Positions 5,923 through 12,939 of a DNA stretch of 15,398 nt are shown here, one piece after another (the stretch's first letter is position 1; the number at the start of each line of letters is the position of its first letter). The translations under genes were made by a program, and so were the position numbers. The notes below the pieces were generated by a model. That model saw nothing but the letters and a program-made list of their open reading frames with translations. It was not told the origin of the DNA and searched no databases. Origin of the DNA: CAYMTT01 sp964393465 (GTDB lineage: Bacteria; Patescibacteriota; Minisyncoccia; Minisyncoccales; MHMH01); the NCBI GenBank assembly GCA_964393465.1, contig CAYMTT010000018.1, positions 1-15,398 on the forward strand, given 5' to 3'.

Positions 5923-6852
5923 TTACTTGAGTTCGACTCCGAATTTCTTCAATTTCCTTTTTATTTCCTTGATTCCCTTATCTCCCATGCCCTCCATTTC
6001 CAAAAGAGTATCTTGGCTCTTTTGAACGAGCCCTCCGACAGTCTTCACGCCGTTATCCTTTAAAGCGTTAAGGGTGCGGGTGGAAAGCTTCAAATCGTCA
6101 ACGGATATTTTGGAAACGTCTTCTTTTTCCGTTTTTTTGACTTCCTTTTTCGGTTTGGAGACGAGCTCTTTCTTGAAAGCTTCTCCAAGCAGAGAAAAAT
6201 GCTTCACCAAAATTTCTGAAGCCTGGCTGAAAGCTTCTTCGGGAGAAATGGTGCCGTCGGTTTCCAGTTCAAAAACAAGCTTGTCGTAATCTGTCCTTTC
6301 TCCGACCCTCATATTTTCCACTCTATAGCTTATTTTCTTGACGGGAGTGAAAATGGCATCCAGAGCCATGGAGCCTATCTCCATTTTTTCTTTTTTTCTC
6401 GATTCAACCGATTCGTAGCCCATTCCGTTTTCAACCAAAACCTCCATCTCCAGCTCGGCTTTCTTGTCGGTCAAAGTGGCAATATGCAGGTTTTTGTTGG
6501 CTAATTCCAATTGGGCGGGCAAATCGAAATCGGAACCTTTAACCTCTTTTTCGCCTTTCGCCTTGAGAACGGCTTTCTGGGGCTCTTCTCCGTGCAGTTT
6601 GAACCTCAGCTGCTTCAGATTCAAAAGGATGTTTATGGTATCTTCAAGAACGCCCGGAAGCGTAGAAAATTCATGCTGGGCTTTCTTTATTTTAACCTGG
6701 GTTACCGCCGATCCCGACAAGGAAGAAAGCAAAACCCTTCTCAGGCTGTTGCCCAAAGTGGTTCCATAGCCGGGATAAAGCCCTTCTATTTCAAAAACGG
6801 CGAAATTGTCCTTTTTTTCTTTTATATTTGGTGGCGAAGGCAAAGGAATCAT
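5923..6852 (-). CDS. rpoA: DNA-directed RNA polymerase subunit alpha
   Basis: The alpha subunit dimerises to nucleate RNA polymerase assembly and contacts promoter DNA and activators through its C-terminal domain. At 309 residues it is close to the usual length. The N-terminal domain shows LYPGYGTTLGNSLRRVLLSS (residues 24-43), the classic dimerisation and beta-contact segment. After a Lys-rich linker (about 230-250) comes the C-terminal domain with LSTRTLNALKDNGVKTVGGL and a helix-hairpin-helix-like MEGMGDKGIKEIKRKL. It sits in the alpha operon between rpsD and rplQ. The presence of the alpha-CTD fits recognition of UP-element or extended -10 promoters like those seen here. Confidence 0.98.
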   Translation of the reverse strand: MIPLPSPPNIKEKKDNFAVFEIEGLYPGYGTTLGNSLRRVLLSSLSGSAVTQVKIKKAQHEFSTLPGVLEDTINILLNLKQLRFKLHGEEPQKAVLKAKGEKEVKGSDFDLPAQLELANKNLHIATLTDKKAELEMEVLVENGMGYESVESRKKEKMEIGSMALDAIFTPVKKISYRVENMRVGERTDYDKLVFELETDGTISPEEAFSQASEILVKHFSLLGEAFKKELVSKPKKEVKKTEKEDVSKISVDDLKLSTRTLNALKDNGVKTVGGLVQKSQDTLLEMEGMGDKGIKEIKRKLKKFGVELK

Positions 6853-6873
6853 AAAAATAGCGTTAATAATTAA

Positions 6874-7509
6874 TTACCTGGAATAAAACTCGAAAACTGC
6901 CGTCACTTCGGCGGGGGGAGCTGCCTCCTCCAAATTGGGAAATCCGGTCACTTCTCCTTCCAGTTTGGAAGGGGAAACCTTAAGCCAAGAGGGCGGTTGA
7001 TATTTTTTCAAATAAGCCTTGGCTTCTTCAAAAATTTTCTTGCTCTGGGAAGAAGTCCTGACGCTGATTTTATCCCCTTTTTTCAAATGGCGCGAAGGGA
7101 TAGTCGCTTTTCTTCCGTTAACTTGAAAATGCCCGTGGGACACCAAGTGGCGGGCTTGAATATGGGATTTGGCCAAACCCATTCTGAAAACGACGTTGTC
7201 CAGCCTGCTTTCCAATTTCTGTATCAGAAGGTTGGTGGTATCTTCCACTTTGGCCCTTTCTTTAAAAACGCTCCTGACGTAATTGCGGAACTGCCTTTCA
7301 CCGAGGTTGTACCAGTTCTTCAACTTCTGTTTTTCCCTAAGCTCTTTGCCGAACTCTGAAAGAGGCACGTTCCTTCTTTTTTTCCTGTTGCCCGGCGGAT
7401 AGGATTTTTTAAGCATGGGGCATTTGGGAGAAAGGCATTTTTCCCCTTTTAGAAACAGCTTCACTCCCGCCCGACGACATATTTTACATTTGGCATCTAT
7501 TATCGGCAT
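6874..7509 (-). CDS. rpsD: 30S ribosomal protein S4, zinc-binding form
   Basis: S4 is a primary 16S rRNA binder and, in many bacteria, the translational regulator of the alpha operon. The N-terminus has the Cys motif C-x2-C-x13-C-x4-C (Cys8, 11, 25, 30), the zinc-binding (C+) form. EKQKLKNWYNLGERQF and the S4 RNA-binding domain LESRLDNVVFRMGLAKSHIQARHLVSHGH follow. The protein ends VFEFYSR as in Thermus S4. At 211 residues it is full length; the usual GRYIGP start is replaced by the shorter PIIDAK. It lies 4 nt after rpsK and 21 nt before rpoA. Confidence 0.97.
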   Translation of the reverse strand: MPIIDAKCKICRRAGVKLFLKGEKCLSPKCPMLKKSYPPGNRKKRRNVPLSEFGKELREKQKLKNWYNLGERQFRNYVRSVFKERAKVEDTTNLLIQKLESRLDNVVFRMGLAKSHIQARHLVSHGHFQVNGRKATIPSRHLKKGDKISVRTSSQSKKIFEEAKAYLKKYQPPSWLKVSPSKLEGEVTGFPNLEEAAPPAEVTAVFEFYSR

Positions 7510-7513
7510 AAGT

Positions 7514-7969
7514 TTAAACTCTTCTTACTTTTGGAAGCCTAGGGCCGTCATGAGGAACCGGGGTCACATCGGTTATGGAAACTATTTCCATTCCTTTGGC
7601 TGCCAGCGACCTAATGGCAGAATCCCTTCCTCCTCCGACTCCCTTGACCGAAACGGATACTCTTTGAATGCCCATTTTCTGAGCGGCCTGGAAAACGACT
7701 TCGGCCACTTTGGAAGCGGCAAAAGGCGTGGCTTTTTTGGTCCCCTTGAATCCTATGCTGCCGGCGCTGGACCAGGATAAAACATTCCCTTTAGAATCGG
7801 TCAAAGTGATAATGGTATTGTTGTAAGTGGAAGATAGATATATTCTGCCTTCTTTGACTCGGCTCGAAGAAAACTTCTCCCGATTTTCGTTCTGGACTCT
7901 GTTTTCAATCTTTTCTCTCTCCTTTATAAGCTCTTCCTGGTCTTGTTTTATAATTCTTTTTTTTCCCAT
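7514..7969 (-). CDS. rpsK: 30S ribosomal protein S11
   Basis: S11 forms part of the small-subunit platform near the E site. The core runs from RIYLSSTYNNTIITLTD through GFKGTKKATPFAASKVAE and VKGVGGGRDSAIRSLAAKG to ITDVTPVPHDGPRLPKVRRV, standard for the family. The protein has 151 residues instead of about 130 because the N-terminus is longer and strongly charged (roughly residues 1-40, rich in Lys, Glu, Gln and Asn), probably helical. The start is the ATG 3 nt after the rpsM stop; the extension cannot be removed without using an internal codon, and no other ATG occurs before the core. Confidence 0.97.
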   Translation of the reverse strand: MGKKRIIKQDQEELIKEREKIENRVQNENREKFSSSRVKEGRIYLSSTYNNTIITLTDSKGNVLSWSSAGSIGFKGTKKATPFAASKVAEVVFQAAQKMGIQRVSVSVKGVGGGRDSAIRSLAAKGMEIVSITDVTPVPHDGPRLPKVRRV

Positions 7970-7972
7970 AAA

Positions 7973-8362
7973 TTATTTAGGTTCGGGGGGCGGTTTCTTG
8001 CCCGATCCCACCGTTTTCCTTACATTCCCCCTAACCGTTCTATTATTGGTTTTGGTTCTCTGCCCTCTGACGGGAAGTCCTTTTATATGGCGCAGGCCCC
8101 GCCAGCAGCCGATGTCTTTGAGCCTTTTGACTGCCACCGTTCTTTCTCTTTTCAATTCTCCTTCTATGGTATAGTTTTTTTCGATGAAGTCTTTAAGCTT
8201 GCCCACTTCGGCCGGAGTAAGTTTGGAGGATTTGGTCCTGGGATTTATGCCTATCTCCTGGAGAATTTTTCCGCTCAAAGACCGCCCTATTCCGTAAATA
8301 TAGGTTAAAGAAACTTCTATTTGCTTGTTTTCGGGGATATTCACCCCGGCTATTCTGGGCAT
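7973..8362 (-). CDS. rpsM: 30S ribosomal protein S13
   Basis: S13 lies in the small-subunit head and bridges to the large subunit. MPRIAGVNIPENKQIEVSLTYIYGIG is the canonical start, followed by the helix-two-turn-helix region and GCWRGLRHIKGLPVRGQRTKTNNRT, the rRNA-binding tail. At 129 residues the length is a little above the usual 120 or so, with a Gly/Lys/Pro-rich end. Gene order rpmJ-rpsM-rpsK-rpsD-rpoA is the standard alpha operon. An AAGGA about 10 nt before the ATG, within the end of rpmJ, is one of the few possible Shine-Dalgarno sites in the window. Confidence 0.97.
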   Translation of the reverse strand: MPRIAGVNIPENKQIEVSLTYIYGIGRSLSGKILQEIGINPRTKSSKLTPAEVGKLKDFIEKNYTIEGELKRERTVAVKRLKDIGCWRGLRHIKGLPVRGQRTKTNNRTVRGNVRKTVGSGKKPPPEPK

Positions 8363-8369
8363 AATTTAA

Positions 8370-8483
8370 TTATCCTTGTCTCTGTTTGTGTTTGGGATTG
8401 CTGCAAATGACATAAACGCGCCCCTTCCGGCGCACTATTTTGCAGTCCTTACAAATTTTTTTAACCGAAGGTCTGACTTTCAT
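8370..8483 (-). CDS. rpmJ: 50S ribosomal protein L36
   Basis: L36 is a tiny zinc-binding protein of the large subunit. The 37-residue frame reads MKVRPSVKKICKDCKIVRRK, then GRVYVICSNPKHKQRQG, then TAA. The zinc ligands C-x2-C-x12-C-x4-H (Cys11, Cys14, Cys27, His32) are all present, so this is the C+ form. Length is exactly that of typical bacterial L36. It lies 19 nt after infA and 7 nt before rpsM, its normal place. Confidence 0.96.
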   Translation of the reverse strand: MKVRPSVKKICKDCKIVRRKGRVYVICSNPKHKQRQG

Positions 8484-8502
8484 AATTGAAAAAGGAAGGT
8501 TT

Positions 8503-8727
8503 TCAGGCTCCCCTATAGACTATTCTTCCTCTCTTTTCGTCGTAAGGGCTCATTTCCACGGTTACCTTGTCTCCGGGAAGAACTCTGATTCTGTACATCC
8601 TCAATCTTCCGGCCATATGGGCGATGATTTCCGTTCCATCTTCCAGAAGCACCTTGAAATGAGTGCTCGGCAAAGCCTCCAATACCTTTCCTTTTTTCTT
8701 AATCGTTTGCTTTTTTTGATTTTCCAT
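8503..8727 (-). CDS. infA: Translation initiation factor IF-1
   Basis: IF-1 binds the 30S A site during initiation. The 74-residue protein is a single S1/OB-fold domain: GKVLEALPSTHFKVLLEDGTEIIAHMAGRLR, then RIRVLPGDKVTVEMSPYD, then RGRIVYR, all family hallmarks. The N-terminus (MENQKKQTIKKK) is slightly longer and more basic than in E. coli. It is the first gene of the nine-gene infA-to-rpsI operon, with a strong predicted promoter just upstream. Confidence 0.97.
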   Translation of the reverse strand: MENQKKQTIKKKGKVLEALPSTHFKVLLEDGTEIIAHMAGRLRMYRIRVLPGDKVTVEMSPYDEKRGRIVYRGA

Positions 8728-8741
8728 TAATACAATTTCCT

Positions 8742-8770
8742 ATGATATCAGAGGAAAGAAAATAAGTCAA
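8742..8770 (-). promoter_or_regulatory. Predicted promoter of the infA-rpsI ribosomal operon
   Basis: On the minus strand TTGACT (8770-8765) is followed after exactly 17 nt by TATCAT (8747-8742), itself preceded by TGA (extended -10). It lies in the 55-nt gap after the baseplate-J-like gene. The -10 box ends 14 nt before the infA ATG, giving a predicted 5' UTR of about 7-8 nt. An AGGA lies just after the -10 box, but would be outside or at the very start of the transcript. Confidence 0.68.
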
Positions 8771-8782
8771 CAGGCAAAATTC

Positions 8783-10000
8783 CTATTCGATCATCATTTT
8801 TATTTCCAGGCTCTCTTGGTCGGCCGGAGCCTTGGCGGTCCAGAAAGGCCAGAGCTGGACTTGGATTTTCTTCACCTGATCAATCTCCTTGAAAATCTCT
8901 TCTATCTGGCCGGGGTTTTTGCCCTCGATCATATTTTTTAGCTCTTCTATTGAAGGAAGCTCATAAGCTTTCCCCGATATTTCCAAATCCAGAGTTATTT
9001 TACCCTCTTGAATGTTCACTTGATCGGGGAAATAGCTGACTTGCAAAGAAGGACGGTGAATTTGTTTTTCCTGCTCGATCTGGGATTCGGCGTAAGAAAC
9101 GGCAAAATCCTGCAAATCGGATTTTTTGAAAGATAAAACCCTGGCCTTTACTGTAGCCTCACCGGAAAAATCATTGGTCCTATCGCCTTCAGAACCGGAG
9201 AAATCCATCTTTTCCACTTCCCAGGAAACGGCTTCGTCCATTAAAATGTAATCTTCGGGAAGCGAACTTTCAAGATCGAAAAAGACTTTTTCCAAGGCTT
9301 TTTCTTTCAAAAGATCTGAAGCATCTTTTAAATCCTGGTCTGTTATCTGCAAAACTTCGGTTTCCGCTCCTCCGCTCATCGGTTCAAAAGATTCGGCGTA
9401 AATTTTCGTGTAGCTGGCCGTGCCCGACAAGCCGGGAAGAGAAAAAGTCGAGGGACCTATATTGTATTCTTCCCCCGGTCCGGCGGCCACCACCTCCACA
9501 TCTACCCATCCGGGCACCGTTTCTCCCTCCTTATAACTGATTCCGGGAACGACCGTTCTTTCTGGGGCCCGGAAAAGTTTGCCATTGTCCGAAAGAAAGC
9601 GAGTGTTTGGCAAAAGCGACTGGGGATAATCGGAGTATTCGTTATAAACTCGGATGGTCCCCCGGGCCCTGGCTTCGTTCAAACTGGTTCCGGTAGCGGA
9701 AAAGCGGTCCGAGAAGGAAACTTGGGATTCGAAAAATTCTCCGGGAAAAGTTTCCCCGACGACCACTTTGGTTCCCAGAGAAATTTGCTGGATTTTCGGC
9801 CAGATTTTTATCTCCCCCCGCGGTTCTATTAAAAGCCAGCCCAGAAAAAGAAATAAAAGGAAGCCTGCAGCCACATACAAAATGGCCAAGCGGGAAGCGG
9901 GGCGCCGCTTTTCTCTTTTGACCGGAGAAGAAACCTTTTTTCTTTGACCTTCGGTTTTCCCTTCGGGCGGAATTATGTCAAATATTTTTCCTTTATTCAT
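8783..10000 (-). CDS. Single-pass membrane protein with baseplate-J-like external domain
   Basis: A 405-residue protein of unknown function. The cytoplasmic N-terminus has a short hydrophobic/Pro motif (KIFDIIPPEG, residues 5-14) and a very basic linker. One membrane span follows at about 38-58 (positive-inside rule, so the bulk lies outside). Residues about 110-200 resemble the baseplate J/gp47 fold as annotated in many CPR proteins: ARGTIRVYN, LLPNTRF, GKLFRAPERTVVPG, VDVEVVAAGPGEEYNIGPSTF. The remaining part has a helical segment (about 220-240), then alternating strands, ending in VQLWPFWTAKAP. The start overlaps the end of the FtsA-like gene by 8 nt, so the two are translationally coupled. 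The layout resembles PilN or other bitopic partners of PilM/FtsA-type ATPases. Phage origin is unlikely given the N-terminal anchor and the neighbourhood. Confidence 0.75.
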   Translation of the reverse strand: MNKGKIFDIIPPEGKTEGQRKKVSSPVKREKRRPASRLAILYVAAGFLLFLFLGWLLIEPRGEIKIWPKIQQISLGTKVVVGETFPGEFFESQVSFSDRFSATGTSLNEARARGTIRVYNEYSDYPQSLLPNTRFLSDNGKLFRAPERTVVPGISYKEGETVPGWVDVEVVAAGPGEEYNIGPSTFSLPGLSGTASYTKIYAESFEPMSGGAETEVLQITDQDLKDASDLLKEKALEKVFFDLESSLPEDYILMDEAVSWEVEKMDFSGSEGDRTNDFSGEATVKARVLSFKKSDLQDFAVSYAESQIEQEKQIHRPSLQVSYFPDQVNIQEGKITLDLEISGKAYELPSIEELKNMIEGKNPGQIEEIFKEIDQVKKIQVQLWPFWTAKAPADQESLEIKMMIE

Positions 10001-11099
10001 GAATTAAACAAAACAATAAGTTGAAATATTGGGGATTTTTTAAAATATGGCTCTTGCCGGATATGTCCCCGAAAACCCCCGAAGGGAGCGGCTTCAAATA
10101 GAAATCTCTGCTTTCCAGCGCTTCGGCTATTTCCGGCAATCGGCTTCCGCCGCCGGAAAGGAAAATTCTGGAAGGAGGAAGCCCCTTGAATTTAGCCAGA
10201 ACGCGGCTGAAATTTTCGTTCCATTGCTCCAAAGGCCTGGAAAAAATCTCTCTGACTCTTTCCCTGGTTTGTTCGCCCAAGGATTTAGCCGAATACTTTT
10301 CCTTCAAAATTCTCGCTCTTTCTCTGGGAAGGCCAAGAGTTTCAGAAAGCGCCCGGTCGAAAGTTTCGCCGCCGATTTCAAATTCGGAAACCATTTTTAA
10401 ACTTCCGTTTTTCAGTAAAAAAAACTGGGTTATCTCACCTCCCACATCCAAAAAAACGGCCTGCCTTTCTTTCAAAACTTCGGCCAACTTATGGGCTTGA
10501 TGGCAGATTCCGGAAACTTTCAATCCGGCTGTTCTTTTTTTGAATTTTTCCAGATAATGCTTCGGGATGAAATCGGCCAGAACTTCGAATTCAAGATCTT
10601 TCCCTTTGTATCCGGACAGTCTGGGAACTTGGTATCCGTTAATCTTTATATTCAGAATCTTTTTTTCAAGAAACTCCAGCTCGTGAGGAAGTATTCCCGA
10701 CTCTTCCGAAAATTTTCCGGCGATTTTTTCTTCCGCTTTCTTCAAAACGCTTTCGACGATTCTTTTCTCTTCCAAGCCCTTCAATGGTTTTTCTTTTTCT
10801 TTGGAAAAAGAAACCGAAACAGTCCTGCTTCTCAAGATATCGGGCGACAAAGACAAAAAAACCGATCCGGGATCCTTTTTGGTTTTTTCCTTCAAAGCAT
10901 TGGCGATTCTAGAGGCCGTTTCGGGGAAAACTCTGTCTTGCAAATCCCTGTCGAAATACTGCAAATCCGAATCCAAAACGAAGATTTTCTCTCCCTCCTT
11001 TTTGAAGATCAAGGCCTTTACCGCTTCCGTCCCTATGTCCAAAGCCAGAAAGCAATTTTTATCCTTTCTTTTGATTTTTTTCAGAAAACCCTCCTTCAT
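9993..11099 (-). CDS. FtsA/PilM-like actin-fold ATPase
   Basis: A 368-residue protein of the FtsA/PilM branch of the actin superfamily. The phosphate-1 loop DIGTEAVK is at 21-28, phosphate-2 FLDVGGEITQ at 216-225, and the adenosine motif FLSGGGSRLPEI at 313-324. Between phosphate-1 and phosphate-2 lies an SHS2/1C-type insert (about 85-190) containing KINGYQVPRLSGYKGKDLEFEVLADFIP, the segment typical of FtsA and PilM and absent from MreB. No obvious C-terminal amphipathic membrane helix as in FtsA is seen; the protein ends LLFCLIHE. It is therefore closer in logic to PilM, which is held at the membrane by a bitopic partner, here the downstream overlapping gene. It could nevertheless serve as the divisome FtsA. 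A predicted promoter abuts the ATG. Confidence 0.8.
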   Translation of the reverse strand: MKEGFLKKIKRKDKNCFLALDIGTEAVKALIFKKEGEKIFVLDSDLQYFDRDLQDRVFPETASRIANALKEKTKKDPGSVFLSLSPDILRSRTVSVSFSKEKEKPLKGLEEKRIVESVLKKAEEKIAGKFSEESGILPHELEFLEKKILNIKINGYQVPRLSGYKGKDLEFEVLADFIPKHYLEKFKKRTAGLKVSGICHQAHKLAEVLKERQAVFLDVGGEITQFFLLKNGSLKMVSEFEIGGETFDRALSETLGLPRERARILKEKYSAKSLGEQTRERVREIFSRPLEQWNENFSRVLAKFKGLPPSRIFLSGGGSRLPEIAEALESRDFYLKPLPSGVFGDISGKSHILKNPQYFNLLFCLIHE

Positions 11100-11105
11100 T
11101 AGTTT

Positions 11106-11134
11106 ATTCTACCAACTTTCCGGCTTTTTTTAAA
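11106..11134 (-). promoter_or_regulatory. Predicted extended -10 promoter of the FtsA-like gene
   Basis: On the minus strand TTTAAA (11134-11129), 17 nt, then TAGAAT (11111-11106) preceded by TGG (extended -10). The -10 box ends 6 nt before the ATG, so transcription should start on or next to the A of the start codon. The -35 match is weak (four of six). Confidence 0.5.
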
Positions 11135-11142
11135 GGAGACGG

Positions 11143-12894
11143 CTATTCCAGAATGGCTCTTATCCTCCTGATTCCGGCTCCCGAACTTTCTTCTTTGACT
11201 ATTTTGAAATGGCCGAGCTCGGAAGTTTTTTCAACATGAGGTCCGGCGCATATCTCTCTGGAGAAATCTCCGGCCGAATAGACCGAAACATTTTCGGGAT
11301 ATTTTTCCTTGAAAAAAGCCAAGGCTCCCGATTTAACAGCTTCCTCAAAGCTCATTTCCTCTTTTTTAACGGTCAAGTTTTCTTTTATTTTCTGATTGAC
11401 GATTTCCTGGATTTTTTCCAGCTCCGGATCGGTTATCTTTACCGGATAAGAAAAGTCAAACCTCAGCCTGGCCGGAGTTACGTCAGAACCCATTTGTTTG
11501 ACGTTTTTCCCCAAAACCCGCCTCAAGGCGGCGTGCAAAAGATGGGTGGCAGTATGCAGCTTGACCGCTTCCCTGACTGCGTCTTTGCCTACTCCGCCGA
11601 ATTTCTTTCCCGCTCCCGCTCTGGAAACTTCGCGATGCTTCTTGAAACACTGCTCAAATCCGTGAATATCAACTTTCAATCCCCTTTCTTTGGCCAGCTC
11701 CTGGGTGAGCTCCAGCGGGAATCCGTATGTATCGAAAAGATAGAAAGCGTTAGCTCCCTCAATGTCGCCCAAGGCGGCTATTTTTTCAAATTCTCTTATG
11801 CCTTTCTCTAAAGTCCTGGAAAATTTTTCCCCTTCTTTTTGAATCACGGTCAAAATTTCTTCTTCTTTGGATTTAAGGTTGGGGTAAACCTCCTCGTATA
11901 TTTCTACGACTTTCCGGGCGCAAAAAAGAATAAAGTTGTCCGGAAAACCGAGCAGCTTTCCGAATCTTATGGTCCTCCTTATAATGCGCCTGAGCATGTA
12001 TCCCTGTTCGACGTTGGAGGGAATGATTCCTTCGGAAGCCAGAAAAACCGCCCCTTTTACGTGGTCGACTATGATTCTGTAGGGCTTGGGGTTCTGGGAA
12101 AAAGGTTCGGAGGAATGGTTTCTTATTTCTTCCAGCAAAGGAGAAAAGAGGTCGGTTCCGAAAACGGAATTTTTTCCCTGGGAAACCATGGCCAGCCTTT
12201 CCAATCCCATGCCGGTATCCACTCCTTTTTTCTTCAAAAGAGTCAGGCTTCCTTCCCTGTCTTTATTGTATTCGTTGAAAACCAGATTCCAGAGCTCGAC
12301 GAACCTGCCGCAGCCGCAGTTGGGACGGCAGTTTTTTCCTTTCTTGCAGGGAGTTTCTGACATTTCGTAGTGAATTTCAACCGTCGGTCCGCAAGGGCCT
12401 TCAAGACCGGTGGGTCCCCAAAAATTGTCTTCTTTGCCAAAGCCGTGTATCTTTTTTGCGGGCACTCCCATATCCAGAAGAATTTTCTCCGATTCTTTGT
12501 CTCTGGGGACTTCCTTGTCGCCTTTAAAATAGGTAAACCAGAGCTTTGATTTGTCAAAGCCCATTTTCTCGGTCATAAAACCGTAGGCCATTTCAATGGA
12601 CTCTTTCTTGAAATACCCCCCGAAACTGAAATTGCCCAGCATCTCCAGGAAAGTCAGATGGCTTTTGTCGCCGACCTCGTCGATGTCCGAAGTCCGAAAA
12701 CAGGGCTGGCAGGTTACGGCATTATTTCCGAAAGAAGGGATTTTGCCCAGGTAGTATTCCTTGAACTGCTGCATTCCGGCCGAAGTGAAAAGGCAGCTCG
12801 GATCGGAAGGCAGAAGCGAAGCGGGAGAAACCACGGCGTGATCCCTTTTTTCGAAAAAATCCAAGAATTCTTTTCTTATTTTTTTAGAATCCAT
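11143..12894 (-). CDS. alaS: Alanyl-tRNA synthetase, miniaturised form
   Basis: This class II synthetase charges tRNA-Ala. At 583 residues it is about 290 shorter than E. coli AlaRS. The catalytic core is intact: motif 2 region HLTFLEMLGNFSFG at 80-93 and motif 3 GMGLERLA at 228-235. The tRNA-recognition helices follow (to about 425). The editing core is present with all four zinc ligands: HTATH (His447, His451) and CAGPH (Cys549, His553). Two parts are missing. The roughly 110-residue beta-barrel normally between the recognition domain and the editing HxxxH (with its YAESGGQVGD motif) is replaced by about 20 residues. The whole C-Ala oligomerisation/tRNA-elbow domain is absent after GAGIRRIRA. 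A four-Cys cluster occurs at 183-195. It is the last gene before the FtsA-like unit. Confidence 0.96.
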   Translation of the reverse strand: MDSKKIRKEFLDFFEKRDHAVVSPASLLPSDPSCLFTSAGMQQFKEYYLGKIPSFGNNAVTCQPCFRTSDIDEVGDKSHLTFLEMLGNFSFGGYFKKESIEMAYGFMTEKMGFDKSKLWFTYFKGDKEVPRDKESEKILLDMGVPAKKIHGFGKEDNFWGPTGLEGPCGPTVEIHYEMSETPCKKGKNCRPNCGCGRFVELWNLVFNEYNKDREGSLTLLKKKGVDTGMGLERLAMVSQGKNSVFGTDLFSPLLEEIRNHSSEPFSQNPKPYRIIVDHVKGAVFLASEGIIPSNVEQGYMLRRIIRRTIRFGKLLGFPDNFILFCARKVVEIYEEVYPNLKSKEEEILTVIQKEGEKFSRTLEKGIREFEKIAALGDIEGANAFYLFDTYGFPLELTQELAKERGLKVDIHGFEQCFKKHREVSRAGAGKKFGGVGKDAVREAVKLHTATHLLHAALRRVLGKNVKQMGSDVTPARLRFDFSYPVKITDPELEKIQEIVNQKIKENLTVKKEEMSFEEAVKSGALAFFKEKYPENVSVYSAGDFSREICAGPHVEKTSELGHFKIVKEESSGAGIRRIRAILE

Positions 12895-12900
12895 ATCTGT

Positions 12901-12928
12901 ATTTTACTAAAAAATGGTTTTGAAACAA
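12901..12928 (-). promoter_or_regulatory. Possible promoter of alaS
   Basis: On the minus strand TTGTTT (12928-12923), 16 nt, then TAAAAT (12906-12901). The -10 box ends 6 nt before the alaS ATG, so transcription would start on the start codon. The -35 box is poor (three of six) and there is no TG extension, so this rests mainly on the -10 box and on the same spacing seen at other starts here. Confidence 0.4.
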
Positions 12929-12939
12929 GGCGGAAATTT

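Noticed and set aside
8783..10000. Prophage origin suggested by the baseplate-J-like domain
   Set aside because: No other phage genes, integrase or attachment repeats are nearby; the protein has an N-terminal membrane anchor and overlaps an FtsA-like gene, which fits a cellular envelope role better.
10491..11102. Plus-strand open frame of 203 codons
   Set aside because: Antisense to the FtsA-like gene, with Phe/Gln-rich low-information translation; no promoter or start context supports it.
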